Positions 1 to 8,992 are shown, numbered from the stretch's first letter. The stretch is DNA of 35,862 bases from an uncultured Burkholderiales bacterium (GCA_903820745.1 CAIJIT010000147.1:1-35862); one strand, 5' to 3'. Numbers and translations: made by a program. The notes: generated by a model from the letters alone, not told the origin.

Positions 1-3000
1 GCGACCTGTTTGGTGGTCAGCGTCGCCGACTGACCGGTGGTCAAGGCCACTGTCTCGGACGTGGTCAAAGCGGCGATGCCGGCCGTGGTCATCGCGGCCA
101 GGCTGGCCGTCTTCAGGCTCGCCAAGTCGGCCGTCTCCAAGCCAGCAACCTGGGCGGTCGTCAGCCCAGCCACCTGCGATGTGCTCAAGGCGGCGAACTG
201 GGACGTGGTCAAGGCGTTCAGGCTGGCTGTCGTCAAGCTGGCCAGCTTGGTGGTGCCCAGACCGGCCACTTGTGCGGTCCCCAGGCTGACAATTTCGCTG
301 GTGCCCAAGGCAGCCAGTTGTGCCGTGGTAAAGGACGCAACTTGCAGCGTCGTCATTGCCGCCAAGTCGGCGGTCTCGAGCCCGGCAACCTGGGCCGTCG
401 TCAGCCCTGCCGCTTGCGCTGTGCTCATCGCGGCAAACTGAGCCGTGGTCATCGAGTCCAGGCTGGCCGTTGTCAGGCTGGCCACTTGTGTCGTGGTCAG
501 ACCGACGACTAGGGTGGTGCTCAGGCTGACGATCTGGCTGGTCCCCAGAGCGGCCAGTTGTGCCGTGGTAAAGGACGAAATCTGCGACGTGTTCAGCTGA
601 TAAAGGTCGACCGTCTCCAGCGCATAGACGCTATTGGTCGACAAGGCTGCGATCTGCTTGGTCATCAGCGCAGCGGCCTGGGTCGAAGTGATCGCCACCG
701 TTTCATTCGTGGTCAAGGCGGCGATACCGGCCGTTGTCAAGGCTGCGAAGCTGCTTGTTTTCAGGTTGGCCAGGTCAGCTGTCTCCAAGGCCGCGACCTG
801 CGCCGTGGTCAAGCCGGCGGCTTGCGCCGAAGTCAACGCAGCAAACTGGGTCGTGGTCAAGGCATTCAGGCTCGCCGTCGTCAGGCTTGCCACTTGCAAG
901 GTGGTCATCCCGGCCACCTGCTTGGTGCCCAGGCTGACGAGTTGGCTGGTGCCCAGCGCAACGATCTGCGCCGTGGTGAACGAGGCGACTTGCGTCGTCG
1001 TCATCGCATAGAGGTCATCTGTCGACAGCGCAGCCACGTTGGCTGTGGTCAAGGCTACAACTTGTTTGGTGGTCAGCGCCGCCGACTGGGCCGTGGTCAA
1101 TGCCACGGTCTCGGCCGTCGTCAGGGCCGCGATGCCGGCGGTTGTCATGGCTGCCAGGCTGCTGGTCTTCAGGTTCGCCAGGTCGGCGGTCTCCAATGCG
1201 GCGACTTGTGCAGTCGTCAGACCTGCCACCTGGTTGCTCGTCAACACAGCAAACTGGGTGGTGGTCAGCGAATCCAGGCTGGCCGTCGTCAGGCTCGCGA
1301 CCTGCGATGTGGTCATCCCGGCGACTTGGGCAGCAGTCAGGCTCACCATTTCACTGGTGCCCAGAGCAGCCAGTTGAGCGGTGGTGAACGAAGCCACCTG
1401 GGTCGTCGTCATCGCCGCCAGATCGGCTGTCTCCAATGCCGCCACCTGCGCCGTGGTCAGACCGGCAACTTGTGCGGTCTTCAAGGCAGCGAACTGGGTC
1501 GTCGTCAGCGAATTCAGGCTGGCCGTCGTCAGGCTGGCCACCTGGCTGGTGGTCATCCCGGCCACCTGGCTGCTGCCCAGGCTGACGATCTGGCTGGTCC
1601 CTAAGGCGGCAAGCTGGGCCGTGGTGAACGATGCGACTTGCAAGGTCGTCATCGCATAAAGATCAGCTGTCTCGAGCGCAGCAACGCTGGCTGTCGACAG
1701 GGCTGCAACCTGTTTCGTCATCAAGCCTGCCGACTGCGCGGTGGTCAAGGCCACCGTCTCGGAAGTGGTCAATGCAGCGATACCGGCTGTCGTCATTGCC
1801 GCGAGGCTGGCCGTCTTCAGGCTGGCGAGGTCGGCAGTCTCCAGGGCCGCCACTTGCGCGGTTGTCAGGCCTGCGACCAACGATGTTCCCAAGGCGGCAA
1901 AATGGGTCGTCGTCAACGCGTTCAGGCTGGCTGTCGTCAAGCTGGCCAATTGCGAGGTGGTCAGATTCGCCACCTGATTGGTACCCAGGCTGACGATCTG
2001 GCTGGTGCCCAGAGCCGCGAGTTGCGCCGTGCTGAAACTCACCACCTGGGCCGTGCTCAAGGCGTAGAGGTCAGCGGTTTCGAGCCCGGCAACCTGGGCC
2101 GTCGTCAAGCCGGCGACCTGCTTGGTCTTCAAGCCGGCAAACTGTGCCGTCGTCAGTGAATCCAAGCTGGCCGTGGTCAGGCTGGCCAACTGTGTCGTGG
2201 TCAGACCGGCAACCTGATTCGTGCTCAGGCTCACCCATTGGCTGGTGCCCAAGGCGGCCAACTGCGCGGTGGTGAAGGCCGTCAACTGCGTCGTGCTCAG
2301 TACATAAAGGTCGGCCGTCAATAGCGCAGCGACGCTGGCCGTCGAAAGCGCAGCGACCTGGTTGGTCGCCAAGGCCACCGACTGAGCCGTCGTGATCGCC
2401 ACCGTCTCAGAGGTAGTCAGGGCCACGATACCGGCGCTGGTCAAGGCGGCAAAACTCGCAGTACCCAGATTGGCCAGATCAGCTGTCTCCAAGGCAGCGA
2501 CTTGCGCCGTCGTCAGGCCGGCAGCCTGGGCGGTCTTCAAGGCAGCAAACTGTGCAGTGGTCAGCGAATTCAGGCTGGCCGTGGTCAGGCTGGCCAGTTG
2601 TGCGGTGGTCATCCCCGCGACCTGGGTCGTGCCGAGGCTGACGAGCTGACTGGTGCCCAAGGCAGCCAGTTGCGCGGTAGTGAAGGCAGCGACTTGGGCG
2701 GTGCCCAGCACGTGCAGATCGGCGGTCTCGAAAGCTGCCACCCCGGCTGTCGACAAAGCGGCGATCTGCTTGGTCGTCAAGCCAAAAGCTTGGCTTGTGG
2801 TCAATGCCACGACCTCGGCGGTGGTCAATGACACCACACCACTCGTGGTCACGCTTGAGACGCTGTAGGTTGCCAGCGTGGCCAGATCGGCAGTTTCAAG
2901 CGCAGCCACCTGCGCTGTCGTCAGCCCGGCCGCCTGCACCGTGGTGATCGCAGCAAACTGGGTGGTGGTCAAGGAATTCAAGCTGGCGGTGGTCAAGCTC

Positions 3001-6000
3001 GCCATTTGCGCTGTCGTCATCCCCGCGACCTGATTGGTGCTGAGGCTGACCATCTGGCTGGTGCCCAAAGCGGCCAATTGCGCGGTGGTGAAGGATGAAA
3101 CCTGGGTTGTGCTCAGCGAGTACAAATCGGCAGTTTCGAGCGCCGCAACCTGCGACGTCGTCAAGGCTGCGACCTGGCTGTTGCTCAGCGCGACATATTG
3201 AACCGTGGTCAGGGAATCCAACTGGGCCGTCGTCAAGCTGGCCAACTGGGTGGTGGTCATGCCCGCCACTTGGCTCGTCCCAAGGCTGACCAACTGACTG
3301 GTGCCCAAGGCGGCGAGTTGTGCGGTGGTGAACGAAGCGACTTGCGTCGACTTCATCGCATACAGATCAGCCGTCACCAGCGCGGCCACATCGGCGGTCG
3401 TCAGCGCGGCGACCTGGCTGGTCGTCAAGCCGGCAGACTGAGCCGTGGTCAGCGCTACCGTTTCAGCGGTCGTCAAGGCGGCAATGCCAGCCGTCGTCAT
3501 GGCGGCAAGGCTGCTGGTCTTCAGGGCCGCCAGGTCAGCGGTCTCGAGCGCAGCCACTTGAGCCGTCGTCAATGCAGCGGCCTGACTGGTACCCAAGGCA
3601 GCAAACTGGGTGGTGGTCAGCGAATTGAGGCTGGCCGTCGTCAGGCTGGCCAGCTGTGTGGTGGTTACCGCCGCCACCTGGTTCGTGCCCAGGCTCACCA
3701 TCTGGCTCGTACCCAAGGCCGCCAGCTGCGCGGTGGTGAACGATGCCACCTGCATCGTTGTCATCGCATACAGGTCAGCCGTCACCAACGCAGCCACGCT
3801 GGCCGTCGTCAAGGCTGCAACCTGTTTGGTCGTCAGCGCCGCCGACTGCGCCGTGGTCAAGGCCACCGTCTCGGACGTGGTCAAGGCCGCGATGCCGGCT
3901 GTCGTCATCGCGACCAGGCTGCTGGTCTTCAGGACTGCAAGGTCGGCGGTCTCCAGGGCAGCGACTTGCGCTGCCGTCAAGCCGGCCACCTGATTGCTCG
4001 TCAAGACAGCAAACTGGGTCGTCGTCAAGGAATTCAAGCTGGCCGTCGTCAGGCTGGCCATCTGCGAGGTGGTCATCCCGGCGACTTGGGTAACGCTCAG
4101 GCTCACCATTTCACTGGTACCCAAAGCAGCGAGCTGAGCCGTCGTGAATGACGTCAGCTGAGCGGTGCTCAGCGAAGCCAGATCAGCCGTCTCGAGTGCC
4201 GCGACCTGGGCCGTGGTCAACCCTGCAACCTGCGAAGTCTTCAACGCAACAAACTGGGCCGTCGTCAAGGCATTCAGGCTGGCCGTCGTCAAGCTGGCCA
4301 GTTGCGTGGTCGTCATCCCTGCCACCTGCGTGGTGCCCAGGCTGACGATCTGGCTGGTGCCCAAGGCGGCCAGTTGTGCGGTGGTAAACGATGCGACCTG
4401 AGTCGAGCTCATCGCGTAAAGATCGGCGGTCTCCAGCGCAGCAACGCTGGCCGTCGACAGCGCAGCGATCTGCTTGGTCGCCAAGGCAGCAGACTGGGTC
4501 GTGCTCAGGGCAACGGCCTCAGCCGTCGTCAAAGCGGCGATGCCGGCGGTGGTCAAGGCAGCCAAGGTGCTGGTCTTGAGGCTGGCCAGGTCGGCTGTCT
4601 CTAGAGCGGCAACTTGCGCCGTGGTCAACCCTGAGGCCTGCAGCGTGGTCAAAGCTGCGAACTGGGTCGTCGTCAGTGAATTCAGACTGGCTGTCGTCAA
4701 ACTGGCCAATTGCGTCGTCGTGATGGCTGCCACTTGCGTGGTTCCCAGGCTGACCATCTGACTGGTACCCAGCGCGACCGCTTGAGCGGTGGTGAACGAT
4801 GCCACTTGCGTCGTCGTCATCGCGGCCAAGTCGGCGGTCACCAGCGCAGCCACACTGGCAGTCGTCAAGGCGGCAACTTGCTTTGTCGTCAACCCAGCAG
4901 CTTGGGCTGATGTCAATGCCGCCGCCTCGGAGGTCGTCAAAGCGGCGATTCCGGCGGTGGTCATGGCCGCCAGGCTGGCCGTCTTCAACGCGGCCAGATC
5001 AGCAGTTTCCAGGCCAGCAACCTGGGCGGTGGTCAGCCCGGCAACTTGCGCCGAAGTCAAGTAGGGGAACTGGATCGTCGTCAAGGCGTTCAGGCTGGCC
5101 GTCGTCAGGCTGGCCACCTGCGCGGTGGTCAGAGCCGCCACCTGGTTCGAGCTCAAGGCAGCGATGTCACCGGTGTACATGGCGACCATCTGGGTGGTGG
5201 TCAGCGAAGCAATCTGCTTGGTGCTCAGTGCGGCCAGATCGGCAGCCTCGATCCAGAAAATCTGCGCAGTCGTCAACCCTGCGACCTGATTGGTCGTCAA
5301 TGCGGCAAACTGGGTGGCGGTCAATGCATTCAGGCTGCCAGTCGTCAGGCTGGCCAACTGCGAGGTCGTCATCCCTGCTACCTGGCTGGTGCCCAGGATA
5401 GCAATCTGGCTGGTGCTCAAGGCCGCCAGTTGCGCCGTCGTCATGGCTGCGATCTGCAATGTCTTCATCGCAGCAAGGTCGACCGTCTCTAGCGAAGCCA
5501 CATCAGCCGTCGTCAGGGCTGCGACCTGGCTGGTCGTCAATGCAGCGGCTTGAGCCGTCGTCAAGGCCACCGTTTCGTCCGTGGTCAAGGCTGCAATGCC
5601 GGCGGTGGTCAGGGCAGCGATTCTGGAAGTAACCATCGCCGCCAGATTGGCTGTAACAAGGCCGGCGACTTGAGCCGTCGTCAGCCCCGCCGCCTGATTG
5701 GTCGTCAAGGCTGCAAACTGGGCGGTCGTGAAGGAATCCAGGCTGGCCGTCGTCAGGCTGGCGATCTGCGCCGTGGTCATCCCGGCCACCTGGTTGGTGG
5801 TCAAGCTGCCCAATTGGCTGGTACTCAATGCGGCCAATTGCGCTGTTGTCAACGCTGCCACCTGCTTGGTGGTCAAGGCCGCAAGGCTGGCGGTTCCGAT
5901 CACGGCCAGGTTGGCCGTCGCCAACGCCGCGACCTGGGTGGTCGTCATCCCGGCAGCCTGGCTGGTGGTCAATGCGACGATTTCGGCCGTGGTCAGCGCA

Positions 6001-6557
6001 GCCACTCCGGACGTGGTCATGGCGGCCAGGGCGGCAGTCGTCAAGCTCGCAAGGTCAACGGTCTCCAGCGCAGCGATCTGGGCCGTCGTCAGGCCGGCGA
6101 CTTGCGCAGTCTTCAGCGCTGCAAACTGGGTCGTGGTCAGCGCATTCAGGCTGGTCGTGGTGAAGCTGGCCATCTGCGTGGTGGTCAGCCCGGCAACCTG
6201 GGTCGTGCCCATGTTGGCGACTTGCGTGGTGCCCAATGCGGCCAACTGTGCCGTCGTCAGGGCCGCGATCTGCTTGGTGGTCAACGCATTCAGATCCTCG
6301 GTCTCGAGGGCTGCCACGCCGTCTGTCGTCAAAGCGGCGATCTGGCTGGTCGTCAACGCAGCCACCTGACTGGTGATCAGCGCGGCGACATTGGCGGTCG
6401 TCATCACGGCGATCTGACTGGTGGTCAACGCCACGATCTGCTTGGTCGTCAAGACCGCAGTCTGCGCTGCGGTCAGCGCCGCAACCTCGGCCGTTGTCAA
6501 CGCCGCGATAACTGCAGTCGTGAGGGAGGAGACATCGGTCGTGGAGCTGATCGTCAT
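1..6557 (-). CDS. Giant octapeptide-repeat protein, C-terminus beyond window
   Basis: An open minus-strand frame of 2185 codons has no stop before the left edge, so the true C-terminus is missing. It starts at ATG 6557, the first Met of the frame near the promoter region; the ribosome site is weak. After 11 residues (MTISSTTDVSS) the protein is an almost perfect string of eight-residue units of the form L-T-T-x-Q-I/V-A-A, about 270 in view. Thr makes up roughly a quarter of residues, and Cys, Trp and Pro are nearly absent. Variant octads (LETADLxx, LKTASLAA, LTTSETVA, MTTAGIAA) recur at fixed places. There is no N-terminal signal peptide, so if exported it would need a C-terminal signal (type I secretion) or another route. 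Each octad fits a short helix with a Thr N-cap, Gln capping box and L/I hydrophobic staple, but a beta-solenoid is also possible. Function is unknown; a surface adhesin or structural fibre is my inference. I do not recognise a named family. Confidence 0.85.
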   Translation of the reverse strand, partial: MTISSTTDVSSLTTAVIAALTTAEVAALTAAQTAVLTTKQIVALTTSQIAVMTTANVAALITSQVAALTTSQIAALTTDGVAALETEDLNALTTKQIAALTTAQLAALGTTQVANMGTTQVAGLTTTQMASFTTTSLNALTTTQFAALKTAQVAGLTTAQIAALETVDLASLTTAALAAMTTSGVAALTTAEIVALTTSQAAGMTTTQVAALATANLAVIGTASLAALTTKQVAALTTAQLAALSTSQLGSLTTNQVAGMTTAQIASLTTASLDSFTTAQFAALTTNQAAGLTTAQVAGLVTANLAAMVTSRIAALTTAGIAALTTDETVALTTAQAAALTTSQVAALTTADVASLETVDLAAMKTLQIAAMTTAQLAALSTSQIAILGTSQVAGMTTSQLASLTTGSLNALTATQFAALTTNQVAGLTTAQIFWIEAADLAALSTKQIASLTTTQMVAMYTGDIAALSSNQVAALTTAQVASLTTASLNALTTIQFPYLTSAQVAGLTTAQVAGLETADLAALKTASLAAMTTAGIAALTTSEAAALTSAQAAGLTTKQVAALTTASVAALVTADLAAMTTTQVASFTTAQAVALGTSQMVSLGTTQVAAITTTQLASLTTASLNSLTTTQFAALTTLQASGLTTAQVAALETADLASLKTSTLAALTTAGIAALTTAEAVALSTTQSAALATKQIAALSTASVAALETADLYAMSSTQVASFTTAQLAALGTSQIVSLGTTQVAGMTTTQLASLTTASLNALTTAQFVALKTSQVAGLTTAQVAALETADLASLSTAQLTSFTTAQLAALGTSEMVSLSVTQVAGMTTSQMASLTTASLNSLTTTQFAVLTSNQVAGLTAAQVAALETADLAVLKTSSLVAMTTAGIAALTTSETVALTTAQSAALTTKQVAALTTASVAALVTADLYAMTTMQVASFTTAQLAALGTSQMVSLGTNQVAAVTTTQLASLTTASLNSLTTTQFAALGTSQAAALTTAQVAALETADLAALKTSSLAAMTTAGIAALTTAETVALTTAQSAGLTTSQVAALTTADVAALVTADLYAMKSTQVASFTTAQLAALGTSQLVSLGTSQVAGMTTTQLASLTTAQLDSLTTVQYVALSNSQVAALTTSQVAALETADLYSLSTTQVSSFTTAQLAALGTSQMVSLSTNQVAGMTTAQMASLTTASLNSLTTTQFAAITTVQAAGLTTAQVAALETADLATLATYSVSSVTTSGVVSLTTAEVVALTTSQAFGLTTKQIAALSTAGVAAFETADLHVLGTAQVAAFTTAQLAALGTSQLVSLGTTQVAGMTTAQLASLTTASLNSLTTAQFAALKTAQAAGLTTAQVAALETADLANLGTASFAALTSAGIVALTTSETVAITTAQSVALATNQVAALSTASVAALLTADLYVLSTTQLTAFTTAQLAALGTSQWVSLSTNQVAGLTTTQLASLTTASLDSLTTAQFAGLKTKQVAGLTTAQVAGLETADLYALSTAQVVSFSTAQLAALGTSQIVSLGTNQVANLTTSQLASLTTASLNALTTTHFAALGTSLVAGLTTAQVAALETADLASLKTASLAAMTTAGIAALTTSETVALTTAQSAGLMTKQVAALSTASVAALETADLYAMTTLQVASFTTAQLAALGTSQIVSLGSSQVAGMTTSQVASLTTASLNSLTTTQFAALKTAQVAGLTTAQVAALETADLAAMTTTQVASFTTAQLAALGTSEMVSLTAAQVAGMTTSQVASLTTASLDSLTTTQFAVLTSNQVAGLTTAQVAALETADLANLKTSSLAAMTTAGIAALTTAETVALTTAQSAALTTKQVVALTTANVAALSTDDLYAMTTTQVASFTTAQIVALGTSQLVSLGTKQVAGMTTLQVASLTTASLNALTTTQFAALTSAQAAGLTTAQVAALETADLANLKTSSFAALTTAGIAALTTNETVAITSTQAAALMTKQIAALSTNSVYALETVDLYQLNTSQISSFTTAQLAALGTSQIVSLSTTLVVGLTTTQVASLTTASLDSMTTAQFAAMSTAQAAGLTTAQVAGLETADLAAMTTLQVASFTTAQLAALGTSEIVSLGTAQVAGLGTTKLASLTTASLNALTTSQFAALSTSQVAGLTTAQVAGLETADLASLKTASLAAMTTAGIAALTTSETVALTTGQSATLTTKQV
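621..1676 (-). repeat. Super-repeat unit 4 (44 octads, 1056 bp)
   Basis: The module order is 10, 10, 7, 10, 7 octads. A further unit begins at 620 and runs off the left edge after two 10-octad modules and part of a 7-octad one. Confidence 0.8.
1677..2324 (-). repeat. Short super-repeat unit (27 octads, 648 bp)
   Basis: The module order is 10, 10, 7 only; the trailing 10+7 pair (408 bp) present in neighbouring units is absent. This is what an in-frame recombination between modules would leave. Confidence 0.75.
2325..3380 (-). repeat. Super-repeat unit 3 (44 octads, 1056 bp)
   Basis: It has the same module order 10, 10, 7, 10, 7 octads. The stretch around 2840-2880 reads somewhat unlike its counterparts (an aberrant octad near the cctgtaggttgcc-like sequence), so this copy has drifted locally. 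Confidence 0.75.
3381..4436 (-). repeat. Super-repeat unit 2 (44 octads, 1056 bp)
   Basis: It has the same module order 10, 10, 7, 10, 7 octads and abuts unit 1 exactly in frame. Variant octads such as the M-T-T-A-G-I-type unit occupy corresponding positions. Confidence 0.8.
4437..5492 (-). repeat. Super-repeat unit 1 (44 octads, 1056 bp)
   Basis: In coding direction the modules run 10, 10, 7, 10, 7 octads (80, 80, 56, 80, 56 residues; 352 in all). The stretch before it (5493-6308) carries modules 10, 7, 10, 7 and looks like a unit lacking its first 10-octad module. Confidence 0.8.
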
Positions 6558-6629
6558 GATGGCAATTTCCGAAAAGGTGATACGCGCGGACGCAATTACG
6601 TCAGCTAGATAATTTTTTACTTGAAAGCT

Positions 6630-6668
6630 TTGACCACTTTAACATTTTTACAGTTAAATTGACCACTT
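6630..6668 (-). promoter_or_regulatory. Paired 10-bp direct repeat upstream of the giant gene
   Basis: The minus-strand decamer AAGTGGTCAA occurs twice (6659-6668 and 6630-6639), 29 bp apart, in an AT-rich leader about 75-110 bp before ATG 6557. The whole gap 6558-6813 is much more AT-rich than the coding DNA and also holds several TTAAAG words. This suggests a promoter region with a paired binding site. I could not fit a convincing -35/-10 pair, so the role is inferred from position only. Confidence 0.35.
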
Positions 6669-6813
6669 GTTCGACTTTTTTGAGTCGCTACGGTCTTTAA
6701 CGGTCATTAGTTCAAAACCGTTTAGGCACCGCCTGAAGTTATTTCTTTACACAACTTTTACCGGGGAAACCCTCAACCTACAGTCCATCAAACCAAGTTC
6801 GATACCTGAACAA

Positions 6814-7872
6814 TCATTGCGCGCGACTCTGATCGATCAAGGCCAGAAGGTCGGTAGCCGCATGGCTGCCGCGTCCGAAAACCGCCCCTTCTATATCCGG
6901 CCTCTCGCCAAGGTTGAGGCAGAACTGCAGACTCAGGCGCGCCATCGGCAGGTACTTGCCGAGCGCTTGCTCGGGATTTTTTGTTGCCAGACTGATGTTC
7001 AGATGCGCCAGCAGGAAGAAAAAATCCGGCGATTGCTGGCAGTTCTGCATTTCATCCTGAGCAAATTGATAAGCAAGATCGTCATGCCCGACTGCCCGCA
7101 GACAGACCAGGATGCGGACGATCAGGTCAGTGCGCCAACCTTGACCGGCCTGAACTGAACGCAAGGCCAGTTCATAACAGGGGATTGCTTCTGGGAATTG
7201 GTTGTAAACGTCATAATCTTTACCCAAGTGGTAATTCAAATAGGCGTTTTCGGGATCCTCGGCCAGCGCCAGCAACAGCAACTTCCGGTTGCGGCCCTTC
7301 TTGCGTTCCTTCTGATCCGGCAGATAGCCGTCATGCCCGATCTCCACGGCCACGTCGCGGCGCGGCAAGTCCGATTGGGGCTGTTCGTGAATGCGCCCGG
7401 TGTAGCGCACGCCACGGGGCAGCAAGCGCGGCAACCAGGATGTGAAGAAGACCGGCGGCGCGGCGATGTCAGAGGCATTGCTCGGCGTTTCGAGTTGACT
7501 CTTGACCGGCAATCTGCCGACGAACCAGCCGTCCGCAGCCTGCCCTTGAATCGTTTGACGCAAGATGGCACCGTCGCCAGCGATCCACTCATCGCCGTCG
7601 AGTACCAGGTTCCACTCAGCTTGCGAATGCGCCAAGGCCTCATTGCGGGCAGCGGCGAAGTCATCGCACCAGGCCCAGTGCATGACCTTGGCACCCAGAC
7701 CCGACGCGATGGCGACGGTGTCGTCGGTCGAGCCGGTGTCGAGCAGGATCATCTCGTCGACAAAGTCTCTGGCGCTGCGCAGGCAGCGCGCTATCGTTGC
7801 CCCCTCATTGCGGACGATCATCACCAGGGCGATGCGAGCCGGGTTTGTGTGAGCAAGGGTTCCGCTCGGCAT
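6814..7872 (-). CDS. Family-2 glycosyltransferase (tandem copy 2)
   Basis: This protein of about 352 residues carries an N-terminal GT-A fold of the GT2 family. It begins IALVMIVRNEG, followed by DEMILLDTGSTDDT for nucleotide-sugar binding and LDGDEW as the DXD metal site at roughly residues 92-97. The C-terminal half is helical and TPR-like (AYLNYHLGKDYDVYNQFPEAIPCYELAL). It probably adds a sugar to a protein or a growing glycan in the cytoplasm. ATG 7872 is preferred over the in-frame TTG at 7884, which would overlap the upstream gene; the gap is then 5 bp. It closely resembles the gene before it (7878-8963), indicating a tandem duplication. The flagellar context suggests flagellin glycosylation, but the sugar is unknown. 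Confidence 0.85.
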   Translation of the reverse strand: MPSGTLAHTNPARIALVMIVRNEGATIARCLRSARDFVDEMILLDTGSTDDTVAIASGLGAKVMHWAWCDDFAAARNEALAHSQAEWNLVLDGDEWIAGDGAILRQTIQGQAADGWFVGRLPVKSQLETPSNASDIAAPPVFFTSWLPRLLPRGVRYTGRIHEQPQSDLPRRDVAVEIGHDGYLPDQKERKKGRNRKLLLLALAEDPENAYLNYHLGKDYDVYNQFPEAIPCYELALRSVQAGQGWRTDLIVRILVCLRAVGHDDLAYQFAQDEMQNCQQSPDFFFLLAHLNISLATKNPEQALGKYLPMARLSLQFCLNLGERPDIEGAVFGRGSHAATDLLALIDQSRAQ

Positions 7873-7877
7873 ATTAT

Positions 7878-8963
7878 CTAGCAACTTGCCATGACTTGAT
7901 TCAGCAATTCAAGATTGCGCGCGGCGAGGTTGCTGCCGCGTCCTTGCACCGTGCCATTGAGATGCGGGACATCGCCGATCTCCAGGCACTCGAGCAGGCA
8001 ATCCTTGGCCAAGGGCAGGAGTTCGGGCAAAGCCCGCTCCGGTTGTGCAATGGCCAGATCGATCAGCAGATCAGCAAAAACAAAGAAAAAATCGGGTGAA
8101 TGGCCCCAGTTGGGCAATTCATCCGCAGCGAACTGGAAACCCAGCTCGAGCAAGCCGGCTTTCTTGAGGCAAAAAATCATCCGAACGACCAGGTCATGCC
8201 GGTAACCTTCGGCCGGCTGGACAAGTTGCAACGCAGCTTCGTAACAGCCCACGGCTGATCCATGGTCGTCGTAGACCTCGTAGTCCTTGCCTAACTGGTA
8301 GTGAAGATAGGCGTCGCCAGGATCATCGGCAATCGCATCCTGCAAGAGCTTGCGATTGCGGCCTTTTTTCTGCTCGAGGTTGCTGCGCAGAAAGCCGTCA
8401 TGCGCGATGTCGACCGCCAGTCGGCGGTGCGGCAGGTCGGACTGCACTTGTTCATGAATGCGGCCAACGTAGCGCACCGACCCCGGCAGCAGGCGCGCCT
8501 CCCAGGAGCAGGAGACAGCCAGAGCCGGGCCCGACTCGACCAGGGTGACCGGCTGAGGCGCCGAGCGAAGATTGAATTCGCTGTAGATCGGCAGCAAGCC
8601 CAGAAACAAACCATCACCAGGGAGCACGCTGGAAACCGCTTGCCTCAGCAAGCTGCCATCACCCACCATCCATTCATCTGCATCAAGCACCAGATTCCAG
8701 TCCGCGCGCGAATGGGCGAGTGCCTGATTGCGCGCCGCGGCGAAGTCGTTCCGCCACGTCCAGTGAAAGACCTTGGCACCCAAACCCTCAGCGATGCCTA
8801 CCGTTGCATCGACTGATCCGGTGTCAAGCAAGATCATCTCGTCGACAAAACTGCGCACACTTTGCAAACAACGACCGATCGACGCCGCTTCATCACGGAC
8901 GATCATCACCAACGCGATCGTCGCAGGTGCTCCGGCGCCGGGATTGAGCGGCTGCTTCAGCAT
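7878..8963 (-). CDS. Family-2 glycosyltransferase (tandem copy 1)
   Basis: A protein of about 361 residues with the same layout as its downstream neighbour: IALVMIVRDEA at the start of the GT-A domain, DEMILLDTGSVDAT, the DXD motif in LDADEW, and a helical TPR-like tail (YLHYQLGKDYEVYDDHGSAVGCYEAAL). I chose ATG 8963 because an AGGA sits eight bases upstream (AGGACTCAAGCG before ATG). The in-frame GTG at 8999 overlaps the previous gene by 7 bp and has no good ribosome site. It probably belongs to one transcript with 8993-10513 and 6814-7872. Paralogues side by side suggest successive transfers onto one glycan, which is inference. Confidence 0.85.
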   Translation of the reverse strand: MLKQPLNPGAGAPATIALVMIVRDEAASIGRCLQSVRSFVDEMILLDTGSVDATVGIAEGLGAKVFHWTWRNDFAAARNQALAHSRADWNLVLDADEWMVGDGSLLRQAVSSVLPGDGLFLGLLPIYSEFNLRSAPQPVTLVESGPALAVSCSWEARLLPGSVRYVGRIHEQVQSDLPHRRLAVDIAHDGFLRSNLEQKKGRNRKLLQDAIADDPGDAYLHYQLGKDYEVYDDHGSAVGCYEAALQLVQPAEGYRHDLVVRMIFCLKKAGLLELGFQFAADELPNWGHSPDFFFVFADLLIDLAIAQPERALPELLPLAKDCLLECLEIGDVPHLNGTVQGRGSNLAARNLELLNQVMASC

Positions 8964-8992
8964 CGCTTGAGTCCTGCTGAAAGCTTCACCAT

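Larger units (their letters stand above)
1..6524 (-). repeat. 24-bp (octapeptide) coding repeat array
   Basis: Every motif spacing I measured in this stretch is a multiple of 24 bp. The marker octad L-E-T-x-D-L-x-x (seen on the plus strand as a gtctc-type core) falls at 133, 373, 613, 781, 1021, 1189, 1429, 1669, 1837, 2077, 2317, 2485, 2725, 2893, 3133, 3373, 3541, 3781, 3949, 4189, 4429, 4597, 4837, 5005, 5245, 5485, 5653, 5893, 6061 and 6301. The gaps are only 240 or 168 bp, that is 10-octad and 7-octad modules. Copies differ mainly at third codon positions and at a few residues. Confidence 0.9.

Noticed and set aside
1-6557. CRISPR or other non-coding repeat array.
   Set aside because: The 24-bp units are contiguous with no spacers, vary at third codon positions and keep one frame open, which indicates coding repeats.
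37-6612. Many long plus-strand open frames (60-350 codons) across the repeat array, some with their own eight-residue periodicity.
   Set aside because: They are mirror readings of the 24-bp repeat. All are broken by stops, while one minus-strand frame is open for the full 6.5 kb, and the protein it gives is far more regular.
6672-6687. Inverted repeat CGACT-tttttg-AGTCG as a terminator for the glycosyltransferase run.
   Set aside because: The stem is only 5 bp, about 130 bp past the stop and without a following U tract.
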